Assembly: GCA_905234695.1 (NCBI GenBank)
Contig: CAJOHZ010000013.1
Coordinates: 1-57,316 of the forward strand
Reading direction: 5' to 3'
DNA from: an uncultured Bacteroidales bacterium
GTDB lineage: Bacteria > Bacteroidota > Bacteroidia > Bacteroidales > P3
Length of the DNA stretch: 57,316 nt
Notes under the pieces: generated by a model
The model's input: only the letters and a program-made list of their open reading frames with translations
Databases searched by the model: none
Told to the model about the DNA's origin: nothing
Shown: positions 9,921-17,147 of the stretch, in pieces
How positions within the stretch are numbered: the stretch's first letter is position 1
Layout: each line of letters starts with the position of its first letter
Translations under genes and position numbers: made by a program

Positions 9921-11813
9921 CTATCTCACAATAAGCTTTTTAACTACATTTACCTGCGCACCGGTGAGATGGACAAAATAGGCGCCCTGACGAAGATTGT
10001 CGACATCGAATGTGGTTGGGTATTGAGCATTGGAGATTGAGAATCGCCCGCTTCTTACTACGCGGCCGTTAATGTCGACGACGTCGATACGCACACTGCC
10101 GTTGATTCCGCTCACGCTAATAGTGGTGGAGCCGTCGGTCGGGTTCGGGGAAATTGAAATCCGAGAATCGAACATGGAGAGCGCCTCGACACCTTCGGGG
10201 TTGCCTGGGGTCTCCACTGTCACCACGGGGCTCCAGTTCTCGCTCTGCCAGTCGGTTCCACAGATAGCACGGACATAAAAGTCGTATGATGTATCGGCCA
10301 ACAAGTCGGTAACAGTGAAGCTATTCGTCGTGGTGGTCACGAGGGTACCATTGCCCTGGTTGAAGCCACTCACTCCGTATACTATCTCGTAGTCCTGCGC
10401 ATTCTCGATGGCGGGCCATGACAGCGTCACGCTGTGGAAGGTAACCTCTTCCGCGACCACCTCCGTGACCGTCGGGCATACCTGCGTGGTGAACGGGAGG
10501 GTATCGCTCCAGATGCCCTCGATGTTCTGTGCATGTCCACAGAGGGCACGGACCGCGGCATAGTAGGTCACACCTGCGGTCAAGTCTCCGATGGAGACCG
10601 AGGTGGCAGTCACCGTGCAGATGGTATCGTATATCGTGTTGAACACATGGAGGTCCCAGGCGGTCTCATTGCCGCGGGGCGCCCATGTGAAGGTGGCAGC
10701 GGTATTGGAGAGAGCCGCTACCGTCAGACCGTCGGGGGCGAGGCAGCCCAGGCTGTCGGTCGTCACGACGGCAGTGCTCCAAAGCGAGACATCCATGCTG
10801 TCGCAACGCTGACGCACACCTACCGTATACGTGGTGGCAGGCTGCAGGCCCGCAAAGCGGTAGCTGGTGCCCGTGAGGCCCGTGGCCACAGGGACAATCG
10901 CGGAATTCCAGGGACCGGCGGTGATGGCCACCTCGCAGTCATCGGTGCTGCCCGACCACATAAGGGTGACGCATTCGTAGTCGTGGGGCGTACCCATGAG
11001 GGGCGGCGCGAGGCATGTGATGCTCGACGACACCTCGATATTATCGATGCAGGCCGAATAGAAGGTGGAGTTGTAATACCATTTGAAGGCAATGAAGAGC
11101 GCGCTGTCGGGCGTGGCTGTGCTGCCAGTGGGCGCATAAAAGACCTTCCACGACCGCGGATTTCCAGGACTGTGCCATGAGAGCTGCATCGAAGTCTCGC
11201 TCTGCGGGACAGCACTCACATTGTCGGGCACAGGGAAGCAGGAGGCCATGAAGACCTCGATATCGTCCACGTAATAGTAGGTCGCCGCCGAACCGCGACG
11301 CATACAAAACGCCAAATTGCGGCCGGAGCCTGTATAGTATTCAAAACTCACCGTATGGCAGGTGTATTCGGTATTCAAATCGATGGTGTCGACCGGCACG
11401 AAAGTGGAGCCCTGCGAGGGGTTGCCCATCACCCCCACATACAGTTGGGCGGGATTGGAGCTGCGCCTGGCCCAGAAACGGAGCCGCACATCCCGCATCT
11501 CCACCCGTCTGTCGACGGCCGGCAGCACCATGTAGGCATTGGCGGCATACGTCGAGGAGGTGGACATGTAGCAATACATGTAATTCGAACCGCTATGGGA
11601 GTTGATGGTGGAGGAACTGATATAGGGGAAGTAATTGGTTGTACCTGTGGCATCGTTGATGCGTGTCCAACCCGAAGGCAACGCCGCCGTGGTGCCCGTG
11701 GCATCGCTCTCGAAATCGTGCGTCCACGGAAGCGTGAGGGTTGTCTGCGCCTGCAGACTTCCCGCCAGCAGCAACAGAACGGCTACCAGCAGTGGAAAAC
11801 CATGCTTTCGCAT
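9921..11813 (-). CDS. Secreted choice-of-anchor J / FN3 protein with T9SS sorting domain
   Basis: This is a shorter paralogue of the adjacent giant protein. I start it at 11813 (MRKHGFPLLVAVLLLL, signal peptide ending LQAQ); in-frame ATGs at 11837 and 11849 would add residues ahead of the signal. Module order: choice-of-anchor J (LPWTHDFESD to YYVDDIEVF), an FN3-like stretch that runs abruptly into the last part of a second anchor module (IAFKWYY, CIDNIEV), then three FN3 modules (CLAPPL, CLAPDGL, CPTVTEV). The last two are close to FN3 modules of the giant protein. The C-terminus (SISPNPTDGSTTISV, GRVVRSG, GAYFVHL, KKLIVR) is a classic type A T9SS sorting domain, so the protein should pass through T9SS to the surface or medium. 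Probable cell-surface adhesin; the ligand is unknown. Confidence 0.88.
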   Translation of the reverse strand: MRKHGFPLLVAVLLLLAGSLQAQTTLTLPWTHDFESDATGTTAALPSGWTRINDATGTTNYFPYISSSTINSHSGSNYMYCYMSTSSTYAANAYMVLPAVDRRVEMRDVRLRFWARRSSNPAQLYVGVMGNPSQGSTFVPVDTIDLNTEYTCHTVSFEYYTGSGRNLAFCMRRGSAATYYYVDDIEVFMASCFPVPDNVSAVPQSETSMQLSWHSPGNPRSWKVFYAPTGSTATPDSALFIAFKWYYNSTFYSACIDNIEVSSSITCLAPPLMGTPHDYECVTLMWSGSTDDCEVAITAGPWNSAIVPVATGLTGTSYRFAGLQPATTYTVGVRQRCDSMDVSLWSTAVVTTDSLGCLAPDGLTVAALSNTAATFTWAPRGNETAWDLHVFNTIYDTICTVTATSVSIGDLTAGVTYYAAVRALCGHAQNIEGIWSDTLPFTTQVCPTVTEVVAEEVTFHSVTLSWPAIENAQDYEIVYGVSGFNQGNGTLVTTTTNSFTVTDLLADTSYDFYVRAICGTDWQSENWSPVVTVETPGNPEGVEALSMFDSRISISPNPTDGSTTISVSGINGSVRIDVVDINGRVVRSGRFSISNAQYPTTFDVDNLRQGAYFVHLTGAQVNVVKKLIVR

Positions 11814-11912
11814 AAGGGGAAAATTGCAATTGGCCATAACGGTTATCATTTACTCCACAAATATCATGTTATCAAAATAATACACACCACCCCTCAGGGC
11901 GGTAATAGAACA

Positions 11913-11944
11913 CAAAAGTACAGAATATTTCCCAATTTTCCAAC
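11913..11944 (-). promoter_or_regulatory. Probable promoter of the T9SS protein gene
   Basis: The minus strand carries TACTTTTG (11920-11913) with GTTG (11944-11941) 20 bases upstream, close to the Bacteroidota consensus. It lies about 100 bases before the chosen start. Confidence 0.55.
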
Positions 11945-12046
11945 CCCTCCCCTACTTTTTAATAAAAAAGGCCCTCTTTTCCCGCCCGTACACCCCTGTA
12001 ATTTAACATATTCCCTCCCCTCACCTCCCTTTTTCCGCTCCTTCGG

Positions 12047-12240
12047 TGTAATTCCAGTGTGCCTTCGCCTTAACTTCGGTGTGATTTTTGTGATCTTCCC
12101 ATGATCTTCCCATGTTCTTCCCATGATCTTCCCATGATCCTCCCATCGAGGATGGGAAGAACACGGGAAGAATTCGGGTGGAACATGGCTACAACTCCGA
12201 GACCACACCGACACCACATAAAAGGCACACTGGAGTTACA
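12047..12240. repeat. Long imperfect inverted repeat, intergenic
   Basis: In the 510-base gap before the nucleoside kinase gene, the left arm 12047-12063 (TGTAATTCCAGTGTGCC) matches the reverse complement of 12224-12240 at 16 of 17 bases. A second pair, around CGGTGTG at 12075-12083 and CACACCG at 12205-12211, continues the symmetry. The centre holds an 11-bp tandem repeat and a TCCCATC/GATGGGA hairpin. A related element lies at 47765-47935. It contains no gene; it may be a mobile non-coding repeat or a strong RNA structure. Confidence 0.7.
12092..12146. repeat. Five-copy 11-bp tandem repeat
   Basis: Five adjoining copies of GATCTTCCCAT, with one or two changes in copies three and five, occupy 12092-12146. 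They sit inside the larger inverted repeat and are followed at once by the complementary GATGGGAAGAAC run, so the array can fold back on itself. Confidence 0.85.
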
Positions 12241-12360
12241 TAAAACTCATGCTATCAGATACCTGGACATGTTTTATCATAAATACGGGAAGGGACACAA
12301 TATTTTCCCCGAACGAGCGTTAGTTATGCACCTTCATTTTTATTCACCAATCTCCACCCC

Positions 12361-14043
12361 ATGAACAACATCGAAATCATTATTGAGAACACCAACGAGC
12401 GGCGCCTGGTGCCGCAAAACACCACACTGGCCGAAGTGGTTCAGGAGTATTACAGCGACCTGGGCCGCCTGCCACTGGAGAACCCCATCCTCGGCGCGTT
12501 GGTCAACAACAAGGTGGAGAACCTGAGATACAGACTCTTCTCCCCAAAGACGATATATTTCTTCGATGTAAAGCACACCCAGGGCTGGCGCATGTACCAG
12601 TCGTCGTTGATTCTCATGCTGTATAAGGCGGTGAAAGACACCTACCCGTCGGCCCGGCTGGCGGTGAAGCACTCGCTGAACGGCGGCTTCTACTGCACCA
12701 TCGACGAGGCCCCCGAGGCAGACCGCTTCAAACTGGCCTTCGCCGTGCGCAACCGCATGATCGAGCTACAGAAGCTCGACTTGCCCTTCACCTCGCGCCC
12801 CATGCTGCTGACAGAGGCCATCGAGGCCATCCGCGACCAAGGCATCCCCGAGACACTGAAACTGCTGGAGCAACTGAACCAGCTGTATATCAACATGGAC
12901 TTCCTGGACGGCACCATCCACAAGATGAATTCCAAACTGGTGCCCTCCACGGGTTGCCTGCGGGCATGGGATTTCCGCACCTACGGCGACGATGGCTACC
13001 TGCTGCAGATGCCCGACCCACAGCATCTGGACAAGATGCCCCTGCTGCCCGACACTCCCAAGCTGTTCAGCATCTTCCAGGAGCACCAACGCTGGGCCAG
13101 CCTGCTGCATATCCCCACCATCGCCGACCTCAACCGCATCGTGCGGATGAAGGGGAGCAGCACCCTGGTGCTCGTGGCGGAAGCCCTGCATGAAAAGAAA
13201 TATGCCGCCATCGCCGACATGATTTACCAACGGCGCAACGAGGTGCGCATGGTGCTGCTGGCCGGCCCCTCGTCGTCGGGCAAGACCACCTCGTGCCGCC
13301 GCCTCAGCGTGCAGTTGAGCATTCTAGGGTTCGACGTGAAGCAGATGTCGCTGGACGACTACTTCATGGACCGCGCCCGCACCCCCAAACTGCCCAACGG
13401 GGAGTATGACTTCGAGTCGATTTACGCGCTCGACCTGCCGCTGCTCAACGACCACCTGCAGCGACTGTTCCAAGGCGAGGAGGTGGATATGCCCACCTTC
13501 GACTTCCTCAAGGGCGAGCCGGTGTACAACGGCAAGAAAATGCAGATGCAGAAGAACAGCATTCTGGTGGTGGAAGGCATCCACGCCCTCAACCCCCAGC
13601 TGACGGCCCAGATACCCGATGAACTGAAATTCAAGGTCTATGTGTCGGCACTCACCCAGATTGCCATCGACGACATCAACAGCATCCGCAGCAGCGAGAA
13701 CCGAATGCTGCGCCGGATCGTGAGAGACAACAACTTCCGCGGATGGGATGCCTACAACACCATCCACCGTTGGGATGCGGTGCGCAAGGGCGAAGAGGAG
13801 CATATCTTCCCCTATCAGGAGCAGGCCGACGTGATGTTCAACTCAGCCCTGCTGTATGAGTTGGGCGTGCTGCGCGTCTACGCCGAACCGCAGCTGAAAA
13901 AGGTGCCTATGAACTGTGAGGAATATGCCGAGGCCCAACGACTGCTAAACTTCTTGGAGCTGGTGGAACCCATTGATTCCAAGTACGTACCGAACAACAG
14001 CATCATGCGCGAGTTCCTCGGCGGAAGCATCCTGAAATACTAA
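12361..14043 (+). CDS. Nucleoside (uridine-type) kinase with N-terminal TGS-like region
   Basis: The 560-residue protein has an N-terminal TGS/ThrRS-like part (about 1-210; VPQNTTLAEVV, HSLNGGFYC) joined to a phosphoribulokinase/uridine kinase domain (about 285-490). The Walker A motif is GPSSSGKTT; SLDDYF and the VVEGIHALNP strand are typical of the family. It should phosphorylate a nucleoside, probably uridine or cytidine, with ATP or GTP in the cytoplasm, and this two-domain layout is common in Bacteroidota. It stands alone on the plus strand behind a repeat-rich gap, and no clear promoter was seen. Substrate specificity is inferred from the family. Confidence 0.88.
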   Translation: MNNIEIIIENTNERRLVPQNTTLAEVVQEYYSDLGRLPLENPILGALVNNKVENLRYRLFSPKTIYFFDVKHTQGWRMYQSSLILMLYKAVKDTYPSARLAVKHSLNGGFYCTIDEAPEADRFKLAFAVRNRMIELQKLDLPFTSRPMLLTEAIEAIRDQGIPETLKLLEQLNQLYINMDFLDGTIHKMNSKLVPSTGCLRAWDFRTYGDDGYLLQMPDPQHLDKMPLLPDTPKLFSIFQEHQRWASLLHIPTIADLNRIVRMKGSSTLVLVAEALHEKKYAAIADMIYQRRNEVRMVLLAGPSSSGKTTSCRRLSVQLSILGFDVKQMSLDDYFMDRARTPKLPNGEYDFESIYALDLPLLNDHLQRLFQGEEVDMPTFDFLKGEPVYNGKKMQMQKNSILVVEGIHALNPQLTAQIPDELKFKVYVSALTQIAIDDINSIRSSENRMLRRIVRDNNFRGWDAYNTIHRWDAVRKGEEEHIFPYQEQADVMFNSALLYELGVLRVYAEPQLKKVPMNCEEYAEAQRLLNFLELVEPIDSKYVPNNSIMREFLGGSILKY

Positions 14044-14188
14044 TACACTTACCGTATCACTATCTCGTCGGTGAAGAGGTAGCTGGGCTGCCCTGGCAAA
14101 GCCTTGACTTGAACCTCCTGAACCTTCACCTTGAACATATCGGCATATTCCGTACCCATCTCCACCTTCTGCGGCGTGGGGATCAACG

Positions 14189-14216
14189 GTAGAGACGTGC
14201 CACGGCACGTCTCGGG
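14189..14216. repeat. REP-like palindrome copy 1
   Basis: A palindrome of the form GTAGAGACGTGCC then (A/C)GGCACGTCTC, slightly degenerate at its right end. It lies inside the GH20 remnant and pairs with copy 2, which starts exactly 45 bases later. Confidence 0.85.
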
Positions 14217-14233
14217 GTCGGTGGTTATCCTCG

Positions 14234-14261
14234 GTAGAGACGTGCCATGGCACATCTCTAC
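14234..14261. repeat. REP-like palindrome copy 2
   Basis: GTAGAGACGTGCC-ATGGCACATCTCTAC, with one mismatch to a perfect 28-base palindrome. It is the second member of a doublet with copy 1, inside the GH20 remnant. Confidence 0.88.
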
Positions 14262-14533
14262 ATTAGGGGCGGCGGTTATTCCGACCACCAAACACATCGC
14301 GATTAGTATTCTCTTCATGTGTACATCTTGTCGGTGGCCCATCGCGCGACATTGTTTTCAATGTATTCGGCGATGGTTTCGTATGATTGTTGGTTGGTGA
14401 CGATATGTTCATGGAACCGCGCCTGCCAGGCAAACGATTCCCCGAGGGTTTTCGCCCGCCGCGTGACGGTGGATTTATATTGCCCAATGACCACAGACAA
14501 CCAAGATTTATTCCTTGTGGCGATTTCTATCGG

Positions 14534-14553
14534 AGACGTGCCATGGCACGTCT
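14534..14553. repeat. REP-like palindrome copy 3
   Basis: The 20-base core AGACGTGCCATGGCACGTCT is a perfect palindrome. It lies between the two halves of the transposase remnant and forms a doublet with copy 4, centre to centre about 45 bases. Confidence 0.88.
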
Positions 14554-14577
14554 TATCTATGACAACGTCATTCCCCC

Positions 14578-14602
14578 GAGACGTGGCATGGCACGTCTCT
14601 AC
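14578..14602. repeat. REP-like palindrome copy 4
   Basis: GAGACGTGGCATGGCACGTCTCTAC, one base away from the family palindrome. Read leftward, its edge supplies the TAG that ends the N-terminal half of the transposase. Confidence 0.85.
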
Positions 14603-14895
14603 ATGCCGTCAATGAATATAATCATGTGGATGTGATTGGGCATCACGACCGCGGCGCCCACCTCGGCATACGGACAATGTCGCGGGATAGCATCCATGCA
14701 TTCCGCGGCCGCCCGTCCCACCGCCGTGAGATGCATCACGCCGTCACAAATTTCACCAAACCAATGCCGACGGTCATGCGTGCATATCGTCACAAAATAC
14801 GCCCCGTTGTCGTAATTATGCCATGGGGCACGCACCGTCGGCACACGGTATTTCCCCTCAAACAAATCCGTCATTTCGCATTTATTTTGTCCTCG

Positions 14896-14923
14896 GTAGA
14901 GACGTGCCATGGCACGTCTCTAC
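14896..14923. repeat. REP-like palindrome copy 5
   Basis: A perfect 28-base palindrome (GTAGAGACGTGCC, ATGGCACGTCTCTAC) between the transposase remnant and pdxJ. The TAG stop of pdxJ (14922-14920) lies inside it. Confidence 0.92.
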
Positions 14924-15654
14924 AATAGGCAATCCAGATAGCGGTGGATGGTCTCTTCGATGCCAAGGTAAAGGGCATCGGAGATAAGGGCATGCCCGAT
15001 GCTAACCTCGTCACACCATGGTATTTGCTGGTGGAAATACTGAAGATTTTCCAACGAGAGGTCGTGTCCGGCGTTAAGGCCGAGGCCACAATCGCGCGCC
15101 GTCTTGGCAGCTTCCACAAAGGGCTTGATCGCTGCCTCGCGGCCAGCGGCATAGCAGCTGGCATAGCTTTCCGTGTACAATTCCACGCGGTCGGTGCCCG
15201 TCTTGGCGGCCATCTCAATCATCTGGGGGTTGGCGTCGATGAAGATGCTCACGCGGATGCCAGAGGCTTTGAACTCCTTGACGACATCGCACAGGTAGTC
15301 TTGGTGCTTCACGGTGTCCCATCCCGCGTTGGAGGTCAGCACCCCCTCGGCATCTGGCACAAGGGTTACCTGCGTGGGTTTGATGTCCTTCACCAAGTCG
15401 ATGAAGCCATAAGGACGACTCTTGGATACGCCTTTCGGATTGCCTTCGATATTGAATTCCGTGGTAATGATGGGTTTGATGTCATAGACATCGGCGTAGC
15501 GGATGTGCCGCTCGTCGGGACGCGGGTGCACGGTGATTCCCTGCGCGCCGAAACGCTCACAATCGATGGCGAACTGCTTTACATTCGGAGTGTTGCCGCC
15601 CCGCGCATTGCGGATGGTGGCCACCTTGTTGATATTTACACTGAGCTTGGTCAT
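14920..15654 (-). CDS. pdxJ: Pyridoxine 5'-phosphate synthase
   Basis: The 244-residue protein has the PdxJ hallmarks: an N-terminal [46 protein letters not shown] and the C-terminal LNAGHDLSL and [10 protein letters not shown] motifs. It condenses 1-deoxy-D-xylulose 5-phosphate with 3-amino-2-oxopropyl phosphate to give pyridoxine 5'-phosphate, the last ring-forming step of the DXP-dependent vitamin B6 route, in the cytoplasm. Its length is normal. The stop codon falls within a REP palindrome, so the last residues may have been shaped by that insertion. It lies 9 bases downstream of metK on the same strand, so the two may be co-transcribed. Confidence 0.96.
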   Translation of the reverse strand: MTKLSVNINKVATIRNARGGNTPNVKQFAIDCERFGAQGITVHPRPDERHIRYADVYDIKPIITTEFNIEGNPKGVSKSRPYGFIDLVKDIKPTQVTLVPDAEGVLTSNAGWDTVKHQDYLCDVVKEFKASGIRVSIFIDANPQMIEMAAKTGTDRVELYTESYASCYAAGREAAIKPFVEAAKTARDCGLGLNAGHDLSLENLQYFHQQIPWCDEVSIGHALISDALYLGIEETIHRYLDCLL

Positions 15655-15663
15655 AACAGCGTA

Positions 15664-16923
15664 TTACAGTTTGAATGCTTTCTTGATGGCATCGACCATG
15701 TCGAGTTTCTCCCATCCGAAGAACTGGACGGTCTTCTGCACGGGCTTGCCGGCCTTGTATACAGTAACTTCGGCCTCGTAGGGGTCGCGACCCATGTGGC
15801 CGTAAGCAGCGGTGGGGCGGAAAATGGGGTTCTTCAAGCCGAACCGCTCAACGATGGCATAGGGGCGCAGGTCGAAGAGTTTCTTTACCTTGGCGGCTAT
15901 CTCGCCGTCGCTGAGGGCGACTTTGGCGGTACCGTAAGTATTGACATAAAGACCCACCGGCTCGGCCACGCCGATGGCGTAGGCCACCTGCACGAGGGCT
16001 TCGTCGCAGAGACCCGCGGCCACGAGGTTTTTGGCAATGTGGCGTGTAGCATAGGCTGCCGAGCGGTCGACCTTGGAGGAATCCTTGCCGCTGAAGGCAC
16101 CGCCACCATGGGCACCGCGACCGCCATAGGTGTCGACGATGATTTTGCGACCCGTGAGACCAGTGTCGCCGTGAGGACCGCCGATGACGAATTTGCCCGT
16201 GGGATTGACGTGCAACACATACGGTAGAGACGTGCCATGGCACGTCTCTACAAAGAGGCGCTGGATGTCTTTCGGCAGGCGCTTGACGACGCGGGGAAGG
16301 AGGATTTTCTCGACGTCGGAACGAATCTGTTCCTGCTCCACATCGGGGTCGTGCTGGGTACTAACAACAATGGTATCAATGCGTTCTGGCTTGCCCTCAT
16401 CGCTGTACTGCACCGTCACCTGGCTCTTGGCATCGGGCCGCAGGTAGTGCATCTGCTTGCCCTCGTGGCGTATTTTGCCAAGCTCGATGAGAATAATGTG
16501 CGCCAGTGTGATAGGCAGCGGCATCAGCTCGTCGGTTTCGCGACAGGCATAGCCGAACATCATCCCCTGGTCGCCCGCCCCTTGGTTCTTTTTCTCTTTG
16601 CGGGAGACACCTTGGTTAATGTCCTGGCTCTGCTCGTGGATGGCGCTGAGCACACCGCAGCTCTCGGACTCGAACTTATATTCGCCTTTGGTGTAGCCGA
16701 TGCCCTTGATAACATCGCGCACAGTGGTTTGCACATCGACATAGCCGTTGCACGACACCTCGCCGCTCACCACGGCCAGGCCGGTGGTCACCAACGTCTC
16801 GCAGGCCACATGGCTCTCGGGGTCATGACGAAGAAATTCGTCGAGCAATGCATCGGAAATCTGGTCGGCCACTTTGTCGGGATGGCCTTCGGAAACAGAT
16901 TCGGAAGTGAAGAAATAACTCAT
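15664..16923 (-). CDS. metK: S-adenosylmethionine synthetase with in-frame REP insertion
   Basis: MetK makes S-adenosylmethionine from ATP and methionine. The family motifs are all present: [19 protein letters not shown] at the N-terminus, [39 protein letters not shown] and [19 protein letters not shown]. The 419-residue length fits. Residues about 224-234 read [10 protein letters not shown], which is the translated palindrome at 16224-16251. The reading frame continues unbroken on both sides, just before HVNPTGKF, at a linker between conserved blocks. As metK is normally essential, the inserted peptide is presumably tolerated, but that is inference. The start at 16923 gives the usual [10 protein letters not shown] beginning. 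Confidence 0.95.
   Translation of the reverse strand: MSYFFTSESVSEGHPDKVADQISDALLDEFLRHDPESHVACETLVTTGLAVVSGEVSCNGYVDVQTTVRDVIKGIGYTKGEYKFESESCGVLSAIHEQSQDINQGVSRKEKKNQGAGDQGMMFGYACRETDELMPLPITLAHIILIELGKIRHEGKQMHYLRPDAKSQVTVQYSDEGKPERIDTIVVSTQHDPDVEQEQIRSDVEKILLPRVVKRLPKDIQRLFVETCHGTSLPYVLHVNPTGKFVIGGPHGDTGLTGRKIIVDTYGGRGAHGGGAFSGKDSSKVDRSAAYATRHIAKNLVAAGLCDEALVQVAYAIGVAEPVGLYVNTYGTAKVALSDGEIAAKVKKLFDLRPYAIVERFGLKNPIFRPTAAYGHMGRDPYEAEVTVYKAGKPVQKTVQFFGWEKLDMVDAIKKAFKL
16224..16251. repeat. REP-like palindrome copy 6, inside metK
   Basis: A perfect 28-base palindrome identical in core to copy 5, located within the metK coding sequence and translated in frame as part of [10 protein letters not shown]. 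Confidence 0.92.
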
Positions 16924-17108
16924 GTACTTTTACTTTTTGATGTTGAACATAAAAAAGCAAAGGGGGAAGAGAATACTTGATTGTAGGGTGAAAATCATGT
17001 TTTTAGCATTATTTTTCAGTGGTTGCAATCATTACAAATCTATCCACTTTGCGAGTGCAAAAATAGCACTTTTTTCTCACATAATAAGAATGTGTGACGA
17101 AAAATGTG

Positions 17109-17116
17109 TATCTTTG
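17109..17116 (+). promoter_or_regulatory. -7 box of the EF-hand membrane protein gene
   Basis: TATCTTTG followed by CA matches the Bacteroidota -7 element and lies 31 bases before the start codon. A clear TTTG -33 box is not present. Confidence 0.5.
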
Positions 17117-17147
17117 CAAATTCAAAAATCTTCTTAAACATACACCC

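Larger units (their letters stand above)
14049..14318 (-). pseudogene. GH20 beta-hexosaminidase remnant, internally deleted
   Basis: The 89-residue frame starts with a signal peptide (MKRILIAMCLVVGITAA). It then reads LIPTPQKVEMG, the usual start of mature GH20 hexosaminidases, and ends GQPSYLFTDEIVIR, which resembles their usual C-terminus. Everything between, including the catalytic barrel, is missing. Between the signal and LIPTPQ, two palindromes (14189 and 14234) are translated as CHGTSLP and CRGTSLP. I read it as a wreck in which only the two ends of the gene survive. It may still be translated, but it cannot be an active enzyme. Its ATG overlaps the stop of the transposase remnant (ATGA). 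Confidence 0.6.
14315..14874 (-). pseudogene. REP-associated tyrosine transposase (RAYT, Y1_Tnp), interrupted
   Basis: The N-terminal part (14874-14599) reads YRVPTVRAPWHNYDNGAYFVTICTHDR and VVMPNHIHMIIFID; HIH is the metal-binding HUH motif of Y1 transposases. The C-terminal part, in another frame (ending at 14315), reads IGQYKSTVTRRAKTLGESFAWQARFHEHI and YETIAEYIENNVARW, containing the expected catalytic tyrosine helix. Between them lie two palindromes (14534 and 14578), a frame change and a stop at 14599-14601. The protein should nick REP DNA as a dimer, but this copy looks dead. I start it at 14874 (MTDLFEGK), because an earlier ATG comes from the flanking palindrome itself. Confidence 0.82.

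Noticed and set aside
14599..14910. Transposase start at the ATG inside palindrome copy 5
   Set aside because: The first residues would come from the palindrome; the family-like sequence starts at 14874.
14189..14923. Palindromes as ordinary terminators
   Set aside because: They lack T-tracts, lie inside genes and are repeated almost identically, which fits REP-like elements.
17094..17147. N-terminal extension of the EF-hand protein
   Set aside because: The extension lies over and ahead of the -7 promoter box, so it is unlikely to be transcribed as coding sequence.
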